Shown: positions 7,624 to 17,315 of the stretch, piece by piece | Position numbering within the stretch: the stretch's first letter is position 1 | Layout of the letters: each line of letters opens with the position of its first letter | NCBI GenBank assembly: GCA_015075585.1 | Contig: JABTUB010000002.1 | Coordinates: forward strand, 924,523 to 988,522 | DNA from: Chloracidobacterium sp. | GTDB taxonomy: Bacteria > Acidobacteriota > Blastocatellia > Pyrinomonadales > Pyrinomonadaceae | DNA length: 64,000 bases | Reading direction: 5' to 3' | The notes under the pieces: model-generated | Database searches by the model: none | Told to the model about the DNA's origin: nothing | The model's input: the letters and a program-made list of their open reading frames with translations, nothing else | Position numbers and translations under genes: made by a program

Positions 7624-10600
7624 TCAGAATGTGCGGCCCACCGTAAACCTGAAGCCATTTCTCTTGCCCGGCAGGAAGATCCCGGGCAGTTCCTGCGTAT
7701 ATCCGATCTTTGCGTTCGGATTGTAATAATATATGAGCCGGAACGGCACATTTACGACCGGCACCTGCACACGAAGTTCAACGCCCAAACTCGCCTTGTA
7801 ATCTTTAATGGTGCCGAACGCACTATCATTGACCCTCAGCAATGAGTTCTGCTGAACATCGCCGCGAAGGTACAGCGGCTGTATCTGCGGCGAAAGCGAT
7901 GTCGGGCAGCCAAAACGGTTGCCTTGGCAGAATTCGCTCAAGTAATCGCTCTTTGTCATCACGCGCCCGCGGTAGAAAAGCAGGGCGCCGAAGCTGCTCT
8001 CGAGCACCGGCGTATTTATCAGCCCGAGTGCCGTCAGGCGGCCCGCGCCGAGAAGTCTTTCATCGGGCAGAAATTCGCTGTTGATCCGCTGCGTGCCGGT
8101 CTTGTGAATGTTGAATACTGAGCCGACATCTGCAAAGAGGGCGAGCGTTGCCGGCCCGTAGATAGGTATTCGGTATTCGACGTTCGCCAAAAGCTGCGTG
8201 TCGCCACCGATAAAGCGGAAGTTCCGCGAGAATAATGCCGGATTTATGCCGTCCGGGCCGGTAAGCTGTCCGATGGTCAGGATCTCGTCACGCGTACGGT
8301 CGTCGATGCCGTGGTTGGTATTCGCATCGCCCGAAGCGTTGGTCGCCAACTGTACGTTACGGCTGGTGATGTATGTGTCGAACGGGGCAACAGGGCCGAT
8401 CGAGCGATAGTTGTATCCGCGAATGTCATTCTCACTGCCGAGGAAGAAACGCTCATACATCGGAATGCCGCCGACAAAGGCGATCGAGTTCGCGTCGCGG
8501 ATCTTCTTGCTCATTGACCACGAGCCGATCGTGGATGCCATTATGCGAAATGCAAGCACCTCGGGGTCTTTCGAGCGCTTCTTCCGCATCGGAATGAAAT
8601 TCGAGTACGAAACCGCCGGCGAGTATGTGCGTACGTCGCCGCCGAGGCCGGCGAAACCGACGTTTATCGAGAGTTGGCTGCCGCGAAGTGTATCAATGCC
8701 GTTCTTGGCCGGCTGGCGCGTATCGTAAACGAATGAGCCTGAAACACGGCTTGTCAAAATATTCGGCTGGCGATAGATGACCGGTATCGTCTTTGACGGA
8801 TCGTTCAGGGCGTTCACGGCCGGATCTTGTATGCTGGTTAGCGATACCTGATAACTGAAGCCGACCCTTGAGAACTGTGTGAACCGGCGCTTTTTGAAGA
8901 ACAGCTCTGAGAGCGGAGCCGTAGCGAATACATTGGCACCGTAGGAATTTTGCGTAAAGAGGTTGCTTGAGTCCGTTACGATGTTCCCGTAAGGGTTGTA
9001 CAGAGCGTTGAGAACATCCTGATTTTGCGTCAGGAATGTGCCTTCACCCCAGAACTTGTAGCGGCTGGCGAACAGCGTAAAGCCCGCGGAGATCGGCCTG
9101 TCGCGAAAGTACGGCTCCTGATAAGTGAACTGCAGGTTTTGCTGGCGGTTGCCGATGCCCAAGTTGAACGAAAGCACTTCGCCGCGGCCGGCAAGATTGT
9201 TCGTCGAATACTCGACACCGAAGAACGAGCCGCCGATACCCGAAACACCGCCGTTGAACGAGATCTGCTGGCGGCCTTTTTCCTTCACTTTTACGATCAG
9301 ATCGACGCTGCCTTGGTCCTCATCTGTTCGCGTTTCGACATCCTGATCTTTATCGATCGGGTCGAAATACTGCGTTTGGTTGATGCGTGCGATCGAAATC
9401 TCAAGAAGGTTCTGGTTGTAGATGTCACCTTCGTTTATGAGAAATTCGCGGCGCATTACGCGGTCGCGCGTGAACGTATTTCCGGTGAATTCAAGCCGGT
9501 GCAGCGAGAACTGCTTTCCTTCTTCAATGTTGATCGTTATATCGACCGTACCCGCTTTCGGATCCTTCGGGTCGTCCTTGAAATCGGGGTCGAATTCCGC
9601 GTTGTACTGCACAAAGCCTTGGCCGCCGTAAACCTTCTTCAGATCATCATAGACGGCGTCCTGCAGGCGTTTACCGTCGGCGATGTCGCCTTTTTTCAGC
9701 CCGATGTAATTTAATATCTGCTGCTCACTGAAGATCGAGTTGCCTTCTACCTTTATATCGCCAATGCGATAGATACGCCCTTCCGTTACAGGTACGACTA
9801 TCTTAAGCGTGTCATCCTTTGACGTGATCAGCGGCAGCGGAATGGCGCTCAGCAGCGGCAAAAGCCCTGTGCGCCGATAACCGAGGCCTATGACCTCAGG
9901 GTCGCCGATACGTGCCTGAAAATACCCCTTCGAGAACATATATGAACGCACATTTCTCTGGAGGTCGTATTGCAGCTTTTTGAGGTCGAGAATATCCTGG
10001 CCCTTGATACGCGAGATCAAACCTGTCTTTTTCACAAGCTGCAGCGCGTTGCGAAGCTCACTTTGCTTGAAGTGTTCGTTGCCTTCGAACTCGATCTTTA
10101 CGATGCGCGACCGGTTTCCCTGATCGACATCGAATGTGATCGCGATCGATGTCGCCGAGACCTCTTCCTCTTTTACCGTAACGGTCGCATTGGGAAAGCC
10201 TTTTGCGGCAAGCATCTCGCGCAGCACACGCGTCGCATTGCGTGCCTTTACGGGGTCGTAAACAGATTCCTTTGACACCCCGACACGCTTCTCACGGAAC
10301 TCCTTTAGGATGTCGGATTCTTGAAGCGCCTTCGCACCCTTGAATGAGAGGTCGCGGATGATCGGCAGTTCGCGCACCTCGAAGATGACGTTGACGCCGC
10401 CGCGTATGCCCTCTTCCGTGAGGACCCTCGTGGCCGTTTTGTCAAAGAAATTGAGCGAGAGCAGCTCTTTAAGATCGCGTTCGAGCGCCGCGGGGTCGTA
10501 AACATCACCGGGCCGCGTCTTTATGTAATACAAAAGATCCTCATCGCGAAGGCGTCGGTTTCCCTGAATATCGACACTTTCGATGAGCTGCTGGGCGCTG

Positions 10601-10698
10601 ACCGCCCTTGTTGCCGAGGCGCCGGTATCTGCGATCGCGGATATCACAAATAAAGTGACCGTAATACAGACGAACGCAAATACGCGTGGTTTGAACAT
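7624..10698 (-). CDS. bamA: Outer membrane protein assembly factor BamA
   Basis: 1024 residues from the ATG at 10698, which follows an AAGGA site and begins a signal peptide (MFKPRVFAFVCITVTLF). Five POTRA domains occupy ~40-450 (the first starts VDIQGNRRLRDEDL), followed by a C-terminal 16-stranded barrel of the Omp85 family. The conserved barrel region includes RGYNYRSIGP, and the chain ends in Phe (FTVGRTF), the usual signal for barrel insertion. It is longer than the ~800 residues of E. coli BamA, mainly because of extra loops in the barrel. It inserts outer-membrane proteins and heads the envelope operon that continues with skp. Confidence 0.96.
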   Translation of the reverse strand: MFKPRVFAFVCITVTLFVISAIADTGASATRAVSAQQLIESVDIQGNRRLRDEDLLYYIKTRPGDVYDPAALERDLKELLSLNFFDKTATRVLTEEGIRGGVNVIFEVRELPIIRDLSFKGAKALQESDILKEFREKRVGVSKESVYDPVKARNATRVLREMLAAKGFPNATVTVKEEEVSATSIAITFDVDQGNRSRIVKIEFEGNEHFKQSELRNALQLVKKTGLISRIKGQDILDLKKLQYDLQRNVRSYMFSKGYFQARIGDPEVIGLGYRRTGLLPLLSAIPLPLITSKDDTLKIVVPVTEGRIYRIGDIKVEGNSIFSEQQILNYIGLKKGDIADGKRLQDAVYDDLKKVYGGQGFVQYNAEFDPDFKDDPKDPKAGTVDITINIEEGKQFSLHRLEFTGNTFTRDRVMRREFLINEGDIYNQNLLEISIARINQTQYFDPIDKDQDVETRTDEDQGSVDLIVKVKEKGRQQISFNGGVSGIGGSFFGVEYSTNNLAGRGEVLSFNLGIGNRQQNLQFTYQEPYFRDRPISAGFTLFASRYKFWGEGTFLTQNQDVLNALYNPYGNIVTDSSNLFTQNSYGANVFATAPLSELFFKKRRFTQFSRVGFSYQVSLTSIQDPAVNALNDPSKTIPVIYRQPNILTSRVSGSFVYDTRQPAKNGIDTLRGSQLSINVGFAGLGGDVRTYSPAVSYSNFIPMRKKRSKDPEVLAFRIMASTIGSWSMSKKIRDANSIAFVGGIPMYERFFLGSENDIRGYNYRSIGPVAPFDTYITSRNVQLATNASGDANTNHGIDDRTRDEILTIGQLTGPDGINPALFSRNFRFIGGDTQLLANVEYRIPIYGPATLALFADVGSVFNIHKTGTQRINSEFLPDERLLGAGRLTALGLINTPVLESSFGALLFYRGRVMTKSDYLSEFCQGNRFGCPTSLSPQIQPLYLRGDVQQNSLLRVNDSAFGTIKDYKASLGVELRVQVPVVNVPFRLIYYYNPNAKIGYTQELPGIFLPGKRNGFRFTVGRTF

Positions 10699-10935
10699 AA
10701 ACCGAATATCCTTAGAACCTGCAAATTTAAGGGCTTCTGCGAGCCCTGACAATGCTGCTTATCGTGAGGTGTCCTTCTTTAGCGGGTCGTCCGTTCAGCA
10801 TTGTTCGTGTCGGAATTTACGCGTTATATGATTCGCGCCTCCGGACACAGGTTGCCCCACGCAACCTGAACATCAAAGTTACGAATTATACAGGCAAGAA
10901 ATTGCAAAAACAAAGCCTAAAGGGCAGTGTCAATG

Positions 10936-11730
10936 CTACTTACCGAGCAGCTTGAAAAAGACATCGGCCGTAATATCGCGATTCGATTCGTAGATCGCCT
11001 TGGTCAGCGGCACACCCATCGGGCATACGCGGACACAGTTCTGGGCGTTCCCGCACTTCTGAATGCCGTTCTCTTCCATCAGCCCGTTCAGGCGCTCCTC
11101 CTTGGTCGTTTTACCTGTCGGGTGCATATTGAACAAGCGCGCCTGTGCGATTGCTTGCGGGCCGATGTAATTGTCGTCGCCGTATTGCGGACACGCTTCG
11201 AGACAGCAGCCGCAGGTGAAGCAGCGTGATATCTCATAGCGCTCGTGTGCAAGCTCGGGCGAGGTGTGCGGGCCCGGCCCGAGGTCGTAGGTGCCGTCCA
11301 GCTCGATCCACGCCGAGACCTGCTTCAGGTGATCGAACATCTCTGTGCGATCGACCACTAGGTCGCGCACCTTAGGGAATTTCGACATCGGCTGGAGCGT
11401 GATCGTGTCGCCGCCGGTCGCGAGCAGGAGGTCATCTATGAGAGCAGAACACGATTGGCGGACATAGCCATTGATGAGCATTGTGCAAACGCCGCAAACC
11501 TGTTCGAGACACGACATCTCCCAAACCGGCGGCGTCGTTTCCTTGCCGTCAGCGGTAACTGGGTTCTTGCGGATATCCATCAAAGCGGAGATCACGTTCA
11601 AATTACGGCGGTAATCGACCGTAAACGTCTCCCAATAGGCCGGCGAATCCGGATTCGCACGCCGCTCGATCCTGAACTTGATCTTCGCCGGAGGATTTTC
11701 CAAACGCTTCTTTTCGATATGTTCACTCAT
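10936..11730 (-). CDS. sdhB: Succinate dehydrogenase iron-sulfur subunit
   Basis: 264 residues. The N-terminal ferredoxin domain has the [2Fe-2S] ligands in CLEQVCGVC and the later QSC. The C-terminal domain has CFTCGCCLEACP and CGNAQNCVRVCP, which supply the [4Fe-4S] and [3Fe-4S] clusters. It carries electrons from the flavin of SdhA to the membrane quinone site. The 591-residue SdhA and a single five-helix membrane subunit upstream mark the complex as the B. subtilis-like type B. It is the last gene of sdhCAB, 102 bases after sdhA. Confidence 0.97.
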   Translation of the reverse strand: MSEHIEKKRLENPPAKIKFRIERRANPDSPAYWETFTVDYRRNLNVISALMDIRKNPVTADGKETTPPVWEMSCLEQVCGVCTMLINGYVRQSCSALIDDLLLATGGDTITLQPMSKFPKVRDLVVDRTEMFDHLKQVSAWIELDGTYDLGPGPHTSPELAHERYEISRCFTCGCCLEACPQYGDDNYIGPQAIAQARLFNMHPTGKTTKEERLNGLMEENGIQKCGNAQNCVRVCPMGVPLTKAIYESNRDITADVFFKLLGK

Positions 11731-11832
11731 TGTCGCTTTAATAGCTTCCGATGGCAGTGCTGCTGCCGTTCGGCCCTTTTGCGGAAATTGCCGCTGTCAA
11801 TTCAATGGTTGCCGACATATTGCCGGCGATCG

Positions 11833-13608
11833 TCAACTCTTAGAATAATCCCTCTTGCGCGGCTCGACTAGTGAGATATCGACTGGCTCGTAGCTGAGCA
11901 CAGGGCCTTCGGCCGAGTATTCGGCGATTGTCGATTTGAGCCACTCTTCATCATTGCGGTTCGGAAAGTCCGGCTTGTAGTGAGCTCCGCGCGACTCATC
12001 ACGGTTCAGTGCTCCGAGCGTGATGACGCGGGCTAGCTCGAGCATATTCTTGAGCTGGCGTGCGTGAGGCACGGCCTGCGTCGCCCAGAGATTCGAGTCG
12101 TTGATCGATATCTTCTTGAAGCGATCCTGCAGCTCGAGGATCTTTTCATCGGTCGCCTTAAGGCGATCGTTGTAGCGGACGACCGTTACGTTATCGGTCA
12201 TTACCTTTCCAAGCTCATCGTGCAGCTTATACTGATTCTCGCTGCCTTCGTTCTTGACGATCGCGTCATTCAATTCCTGCTGCCGCTTTACTTCAGCATC
12301 GTGGATGCCGTTGGTCTCGGTATCGCCGCGTTCGACATTGCGGGCGTATTCGATCGCCGACGGTGCGGCCGAAAAGCCGCCGTAAACGCATGAGAGGAGC
12401 GAGTTCGCACCAAGGCGGTTGGCTCCGTGTATCGAATAATCGCACTCGCCGGCGGCAAAGAGGCCCGGAATATTCGTACGCTGTTCGAAATCGACCCAAA
12501 GGCCGCCCATCGAATAATGCACGCCGGGGAAGATGCGCATCGGAACGAAACGCGGATCGTCGCCGACGAACATCTCATAGATCTCGAGGATCGCACCCAA
12601 CCGGTCAGTAAGCGTATCTGCCGGAATGTGTGTGAGGTCGAGATAGACCTGATTTTCGCCGCCGATGCCGTGGCCCTCGAGGCAGACCTGAAATATCTCG
12701 CGCGTTGCGATGTCGCGCGGTACGAGGTTGCCGTATGCCGGATATCGTTCTTCGAGGAAGTACCAACGCTCGCTTTCGGGGATGTCGCGCGGATGCCGCG
12801 TATCGCCGTCCGCTTTCGGCACCCAAACACGGCCGCCTTCGCCGCGTGCCGATTCGCTCATGAGACGGAGTTTGTCCTCACCCGGGATCGATGTCGGATG
12901 AACCTGTATGAATTCGCCGTTCGCATAGCGGGCACCCTGCTGATAGCAGGCAGCGGTCGCGCTTCCGGTACAGGTCATCGAGTTGGTTGATTTACCGAAG
13001 ATGAGGCCCGGGCCGCCGGTCGCCATGATAACCGCATCTGCCTCAAATGATCTAAGCTCAAGCGTTTGCAGGTTCATCGCGACGAGGCCGCGGCAAACCT
13101 GATGGCTGTCTAGCACGAGCGAGAGCATCTCCCAGCCTTCGAATTTCGTAACCTTGCCCGCAACCTCCATCCGCCGCACTTGTTCGTCGAGCGCGTACAA
13201 AAGCTGTTGGCCCGTCGATGCACCCGAGAATGCCGTACGGTGGTGCAGCGTACCGCCAAAACGCCGAAAGTCCATAAGGCCTTCCTTCGTTCGGGAGAAC
13301 GGCACGCCCATTCGGTCAAAGAGATAGATGATCTCGGGCGCCATGTCGCACATACGTTTGACAGGCGGCTGATTGGCGAGGAAGTCGCCGCCGTAAACCG
13401 TGTCGTCAAGGTGTATGTAAGGCGAGTCGCCCTCACCCTTTGTATTCACGGCACCGTTTATGCCGCCTTGGGCGCAAACCGAGTGTGAACGCTTAACGGG
13501 CACGACCGAAATAAGCTCGACGTTGTGCCCCGCTTCCGCGATCCTCATCGCTGCGGCGAGGCCCGCAAGCCCGCCGCCGACGATCGCGATCTTTAGATCT
13601 TTTGCCAT
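11833..13608 (-). CDS. sdhA: Succinate dehydrogenase flavoprotein subunit
   Basis: 591 residues. The N-terminal FAD-binding motif is GGGLAGLAAAMRIAEAG, followed by SVCAQGGINGAV, where family members carry the covalent FAD attachment region, and by HRTAFSGASTGQQ. Catalytic-site signatures include HPTSIPG and RGEGGRVWVP, and the late GANRLGANSLL segment is typical of SdhA/FrdA. It oxidises succinate to fumarate at the inner membrane face, linking the TCA cycle to quinone reduction. It lies 102 bases after sdhC and the same distance before sdhB. Confidence 0.97.
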   Translation of the reverse strand: MAKDLKIAIVGGGLAGLAAAMRIAEAGHNVELISVVPVKRSHSVCAQGGINGAVNTKGEGDSPYIHLDDTVYGGDFLANQPPVKRMCDMAPEIIYLFDRMGVPFSRTKEGLMDFRRFGGTLHHRTAFSGASTGQQLLYALDEQVRRMEVAGKVTKFEGWEMLSLVLDSHQVCRGLVAMNLQTLELRSFEADAVIMATGGPGLIFGKSTNSMTCTGSATAACYQQGARYANGEFIQVHPTSIPGEDKLRLMSESARGEGGRVWVPKADGDTRHPRDIPESERWYFLEERYPAYGNLVPRDIATREIFQVCLEGHGIGGENQVYLDLTHIPADTLTDRLGAILEIYEMFVGDDPRFVPMRIFPGVHYSMGGLWVDFEQRTNIPGLFAAGECDYSIHGANRLGANSLLSCVYGGFSAAPSAIEYARNVERGDTETNGIHDAEVKRQQELNDAIVKNEGSENQYKLHDELGKVMTDNVTVVRYNDRLKATDEKILELQDRFKKISINDSNLWATQAVPHARQLKNMLELARVITLGALNRDESRGAHYKPDFPNRNDEEWLKSTIAEYSAEGPVLSYEPVDISLVEPRKRDYSKS

Positions 13609-13710
13609 AATAACTTAAATGTTTGCCATCATTCGCCGGTCAAGCGTCGGCTCATGCCGATCGAGGGCGGATGATGAGCGGTGAGTGAAATTTCCAAATC
13701 CCGTCATCGC

Positions 13711-14454
13711 TTACGGGCCTTTTTGCACGGGCATTCTCGGTGTAGGGGCCTTTTCCGCCGGAGATCGTTCAGCAGAATCCTGGCACAGCTCCGCAGGCAT
13801 AAAGCCGCAGGGCCGCTTGAACGCGAATGCCGAATTGATGCCGACAAATGCAAGTATCAACCCGAATCCGAGGCAGCCGTAGAGCAGTATCTTTTGTGCC
13901 TTGACGCCGATAACGATGCCCCAATCGACCGCAAAAAGGAATACGCCGTATGCAAGATGCCACGCCGTAGCGAGCAGGCCGAGGATATAGAGCACAAGCA
14001 CCCACCAGATGGCGAACTCCTTCGCGATTATCGCGTAAGCCTGCTGAGCATTGCCTGCGACGGGCGTCATATTGAGTCCCGGTATCAAGCCGAAGCGGAA
14101 ATTCAGTATGTGGAACAGCAGGAAGAAGAACAGGTAAACACCCGATATCCGCTGGAGCACATAGAACCAGTTCCGCGCAAAGCGGTAGTTGAACACGTTG
14201 ACCTTCGCCTCCGACGATATCAGCATGCCGTAAACCGCGTGAAACATCAGCGGAATAAAGACGCCGAATATCTCGACCAACAGCAGGTACGGCATTTCGT
14301 GAAGATCCTCAACGTGATCGTTAAAGACCTTCGCGCCGTTCAGTGCAGCGGAGTTCGTGTAGATATGGAACAAGAAAAAGATGCCCAGCGGTACGATGCC
14401 CGTAACCTGATGCAGCTTTCTCATCAGAAAGGAATTAGAAAACTTGATCGCCAT
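13711..14454 (-). CDS. sdhC: Succinate dehydrogenase cytochrome b558 subunit
   Basis: 247 residues with five predicted membrane helices. Histidines placed within helices (FLFHIYTN, FHAVYG, LFHILNF, TAWHLAYG) fit the ligands of two b haems in the single-subunit anchor of type B succinate dehydrogenases. It anchors SdhAB and passes electrons to menaquinone in well-studied relatives. The ~35-residue C-terminal extension (AEKAPTPRMPVQKGP) is Pro-rich and not part of the core family. It is the first gene of sdhCAB and is transcribed away from a LysR regulator. Confidence 0.93.
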   Translation of the reverse strand: MAIKFSNSFLMRKLHQVTGIVPLGIFFLFHIYTNSAALNGAKVFNDHVEDLHEMPYLLLVEIFGVFIPLMFHAVYGMLISSEAKVNVFNYRFARNWFYVLQRISGVYLFFFLLFHILNFRFGLIPGLNMTPVAGNAQQAYAIIAKEFAIWWVLVLYILGLLATAWHLAYGVFLFAVDWGIVIGVKAQKILLYGCLGFGLILAFVGINSAFAFKRPCGFMPAELCQDSAERSPAEKAPTPRMPVQKGP

Positions 14455-14573
14455 CTATTGATTGATCATCTGCCAAACTTGGTGTCCGAGTAACAAAAAT
14501 TCTAGCCCAAAGCCGCTCTAACGGCAATAGTGGACGCAGATTTTTATGATACGACCGATCGAATATGAGATAA

Positions 14574-14590
14574 AATGAATAATTCAGTGC
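14574..14590. promoter_or_regulatory. Possible LysR operator in the sdhC/LysR intergenic region
   Basis: The 162-base gap between the divergent starts contains the palindrome TGAATAATTCA (14576-14586) in an AT-rich tract, 31 bases before the LysR start. LysR proteins often bind such a dyad between divergent genes. No direct evidence connects this dyad to the regulator. Confidence 0.3.
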
Positions 14591-14616
14591 ATAATAAACA
14601 GTCCGGCTAATAACTT

Positions 14617-15507
14617 ATGAATCTCGACACACTCAAGGTCTTTTGCGACCTCGTCGATCTCGAAAGTTTCTCGCTTGCGGCCGAGCGTAATTTCATTACG
14701 CAGTCAGCGGTCAGCCAACAGATACGGGCGCTCGAGAAAAAATTCAATAAACGCCTGCTCGAGCGTGTACGCGGACGCCGCGAGGTCAAACTCACCGGCG
14801 CGGGCGAAGTGTTCTATCGCGAATCAAAAAAGGTGCTCGCCGCCTATGGCGAGATGCAGGAGAATATGCGCGGCGCCGTCGGGCGTATCGGCGGCACCGT
14901 TCGTGTTGCGACGATCTACAGCGTCGGGCTTTACGAACTGCCCGCTAAGGTGCGTGAATTCATGACCAAGTATCCTGCAGCAAAGATCGACCTCGAATAT
15001 TTGCGCACGACCAAGGTGGTGCGTGATGTGCTTGACGGCAAGGTCGAGCTTGGCGTGATCGCATTTCCCGAACCGAAACGCGGGTTGACGATCGTGCCGA
15101 TGCCCGAGAACCGCCTTGTCGTGATAGCGCCGCCGGGGCATCCGTTGTCAAAACGGAAGGAGCTGAAGGTTACGGACCTCAGCGGCGAGGACCTCGTTCA
15201 TTTCCAACGTGATATGCCGACTCGAAAGATGATGGAAAGGACGTTCAAGCAAAATGGCATCGAGGTCAGAAAGGTCGCCGAATTCGATAATATCGAGACG
15301 ATCAAACGCGCCGTCGAAGCCGGCTTCGGGCTTGCCGTCGTGCCTGAGCCTTCGGTCATCGAAGAGCAGCGAAACAACGCCCTTGCGGTAATTCGGCTTG
15401 CGGAAGATTATTGGAAACGCTCCGTCGGCGTGATCCACAGGAGCGATAAGAGCCTTTCGCTCGCCGCAAAGAAATTCATCAAGCTGCTCGAAAAGCCCGC
15501 AGAATAA
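14617..15507 (+). CDS. LysR-family transcriptional regulator
   Basis: 296 residues, the usual family length. The N-terminal winged helix-turn-helix occupies ~1-60 (FSLAAERNFITQSAVSQQ, then RALEKKFNKRLLER), and a periplasmic-binding-protein-like effector domain follows at ~90-290 (RVATIYSVGLYELP onward). LysR proteins usually activate or repress a neighbouring divergent operon in response to a small metabolite. Here that would be sdhCAB, which suggests control of the succinate dehydrogenase, but the effector is unknown. The general layout resembles CysB/CbbR-type members. Confidence 0.93.
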   Translation: MNLDTLKVFCDLVDLESFSLAAERNFITQSAVSQQIRALEKKFNKRLLERVRGRREVKLTGAGEVFYRESKKVLAAYGEMQENMRGAVGRIGGTVRVATIYSVGLYELPAKVREFMTKYPAAKIDLEYLRTTKVVRDVLDGKVELGVIAFPEPKRGLTIVPMPENRLVVIAPPGHPLSKRKELKVTDLSGEDLVHFQRDMPTRKMMERTFKQNGIEVRKVAEFDNIETIKRAVEAGFGLAVVPEPSVIEEQRNNALAVIRLAEDYWKRSVGVIHRSDKSLSLAAKKFIKLLEKPAE

Positions 15508-15542
15508 AACCTCTGTAAAGCAAAAGAAAGGGCCGTCTGCCG

Positions 15543-15567
15543 CGATCCGTTACTGCGGATCGGCCGT
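15543..15567 (+). terminator. Possible terminator after the LysR gene
   Basis: CGATCCG and CGGATCG pair around a six-base loop, 36 bases after the LysR stop, followed by a weak T-run (GTTTG). It lies between convergent genes. The T-tract is poor, so this is tentative. Confidence 0.35.
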
Positions 15568-15587
15568 TTGTGAGTTCAAATAAGGGC

Positions 15588-16862
15588 CTAGAGAGCAGGG
15601 CGGTCAGAGGCCATAAGCGATATCGGCCGCGAAGGTGCGATATCGTTCAAAGCCGAGCGGACCATCGCGCCGAGGCCTTCCGCCTCCATATAGTCGCGTC
15701 CGAGCACGCGGCGGTAACGTTTCCCTTTCGTTTCACCGTTGAGTTCCTTTAGCATCCCGCGAAGGAAGGCCGTTACAAGCTCCGGGGCGAACTGCTTGCC
15801 CGCATTACGCCGCAGGTCGTCGATCACTTCCGCGGCGGGCCGACGCGCTTTGTACGGCCTGTCGCTCGTCATCGCATCCAGCGAATCGGCAAGGCTCACG
15901 ACCTTTGCGATGTACGGTATCTCGCGATCGTAGAGGCCGTCGGGGTAGCCGCGTCCGTCGAGGCGTTCGTGGTGGTACTTTGCCGCAAGCGGCACGTTCG
16001 CGTACGGGTGATGTATCGGCGACAATATCTCGTAACCGACGGCCGGATGCTTGTTCAATTCGGCAGATTCTTTCGCATTTATCCTATACGGCGCATTGAT
16101 GATCTTTCGCTCGACCGTCAGCTTGCCGACGTCATGCAGATAGCCCGCGATGGCCGCACCTTCGATCTCTTCGGGTTGCCATTCGAGTTCTGTTGCGATG
16201 ATCTCGCTGTACTTTCCTACGCGTACCGAGTGGCCTTCGGTGTATTTGTCTTTGAAGTCTATCGCTGCGGCAAAAGCCTTTACCGTGTCGGTATATGTCG
16301 TGCGCATGTTATCGACGAGTTTGCGGTTCGCTTCGGTATGCCGTTCGATCTCGGCCATCATATTCCGCTGTGCTATCGCAACGCCGATGTGGCGTCCCAT
16401 TGCGCAAATGATCTCTTTTTCGTAGCTCGTGTAAGGCTCAGCCGTCGCCTTTTCGCCGAGGAACAGAGCGCCGACAAGTTCATCGCGTATGATGAGCGGT
16501 ACGAACAGCTCGATCGAACGGCGTTCAAAGCTTCGGTCGTAAACCTGAAAGAACGGCAGCACTTTTGCGGCCTGCGTTTCGATCGGGTTGAGGCCGTTCG
16601 CAAGGAATTGGCGTTCGTCCTCGAGACAGAGCGAGAGCGTGAGCGGAAAATCGTCGCCGAGGCCGCGAATCGCGATCATATGCAGCTCATGCCCGAAGCG
16701 TGAATAGCGTGCGACACCGCCGCGCATGATCGCCAACGCACCCGAGATCAGATGCAGCGAAGTGCGTATCGTCTCCTGAAAGCTGTTCTTGTTCGCGACC
16801 TCATTGCCGAGTTCGGCGAGGGCACCAAATGCGTGTATAAGCTTCTGCTGTTGCTCGATCAT
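15588..16862 (-). CDS. GAF domain HD-GYP cyclic-di-GMP phosphodiesterase
   Basis: 424 residues. The first ~170 form a GAF sensor domain (IELFVPLIIRDELVGALFLG), then a helical linker and an HD-GYP domain at ~190-370: the metal-binding pair is in GYLHDVGKLTVERKI and the signature is HHERLDGRGYPDGL. HD-GYP enzymes hydrolyse cyclic di-GMP to pGpG or GMP. The ~45-residue C-terminal tail has no recognised domain. The gene ends the signalling cluster that begins with the GGDEF protein, lying 7 bases after the STAS gene. The same operon thus holds a synthase and a hydrolase for the same messenger. Confidence 0.93.
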   Translation of the reverse strand: MIEQQQKLIHAFGALAELGNEVANKNSFQETIRTSLHLISGALAIMRGGVARYSRFGHELHMIAIRGLGDDFPLTLSLCLEDERQFLANGLNPIETQAAKVLPFFQVYDRSFERRSIELFVPLIIRDELVGALFLGEKATAEPYTSYEKEIICAMGRHIGVAIAQRNMMAEIERHTEANRKLVDNMRTTYTDTVKAFAAAIDFKDKYTEGHSVRVGKYSEIIATELEWQPEEIEGAAIAGYLHDVGKLTVERKIINAPYRINAKESAELNKHPAVGYEILSPIHHPYANVPLAAKYHHERLDGRGYPDGLYDREIPYIAKVVSLADSLDAMTSDRPYKARRPAAEVIDDLRRNAGKQFAPELVTAFLRGMLKELNGETKGKRYRRVLGRDYMEAEGLGAMVRSALNDIAPSRPISLMASDRPAL

Positions 16863-16869
16863 AGTTCCC

Positions 16870-17190
16870 TCAAACGATCGTTACATGGCGTGTAAGGCCG
16901 AGTGTCTTGAAAAGCTCGGCAGAGCCGGCGTTCAGATCGGCAAAAAAGACCTCGGCACCGACGCTCTTGGCCGAGTCGATAATGCCAAGAAGGATCGATA
17001 TGCCGATGCTGTTAATGACCTCGGTGCCCGAAAAATCTAGGACGATCTTTTTGCAGCCTTCATTCAGGCGATCTTTGCATTCGCGTTCGATCTTTTCGCC
17101 TGAAAGTTTGTTGAGGTAGTTTCCGGCAAGGACGACCGCCTGTTGGCTTTCGCCGCCGGGCCCACTTTGGTAAACAGGTTCTGCGATCAC
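16870..17190 (-). CDS. STAS-domain anti-sigma factor antagonist
   Basis: 106 residues if translation begins at the GTG at 17190, which has AAAGGA eight bases upstream; a longer ATG frame from 17238 runs through that ribosome site and is less likely. The STAS fold is visible as KKIVLDFSGTEVINSIGISILLGI, with the phosphorylatable serine in the NSIG motif, as in SpoIIAA/RsbV. Unphosphorylated antagonists bind an anti-sigma kinase and release its partner. The likely partner kinase is the C-terminal domain of the next upstream gene. The HD-GYP gene follows after 7 bases. Confidence 0.88.
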   Translation of the reverse strand: MIAEPVYQSGPGGESQQAVVLAGNYLNKLSGEKIERECKDRLNEGCKKIVLDFSGTEVINSIGISILLGIIDSAKSVGAEVFFADLNAGSAELFKTLGLTRHVTIV

Positions 17191-17285
17191 GTAATTATTT
17201 CCTTTTGTTAAGTTTAGAGCGAGACGCCGAAGAATCAACTTGAACGTAGTTCTATCACATCGAAACGATATTTACAATAGAAAAT

Positions 17286-17297
17286 TTAAGCGCTTAA
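17286..17297. repeat. 12-bp palindrome upstream of the STAS gene
   Basis: TTAAGCGCTTAA is a perfect palindrome in an AT-rich 125-base gap between the ATPase-kinase gene and the STAS gene. The same gap has AT-rich hexamers that could serve an internal promoter for STAS and HD-GYP. It may be an operator; no regulator is identified. Confidence 0.35.
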
Positions 17298-17315
17298 GAA
17301 CATAAGCGCGGAGTC

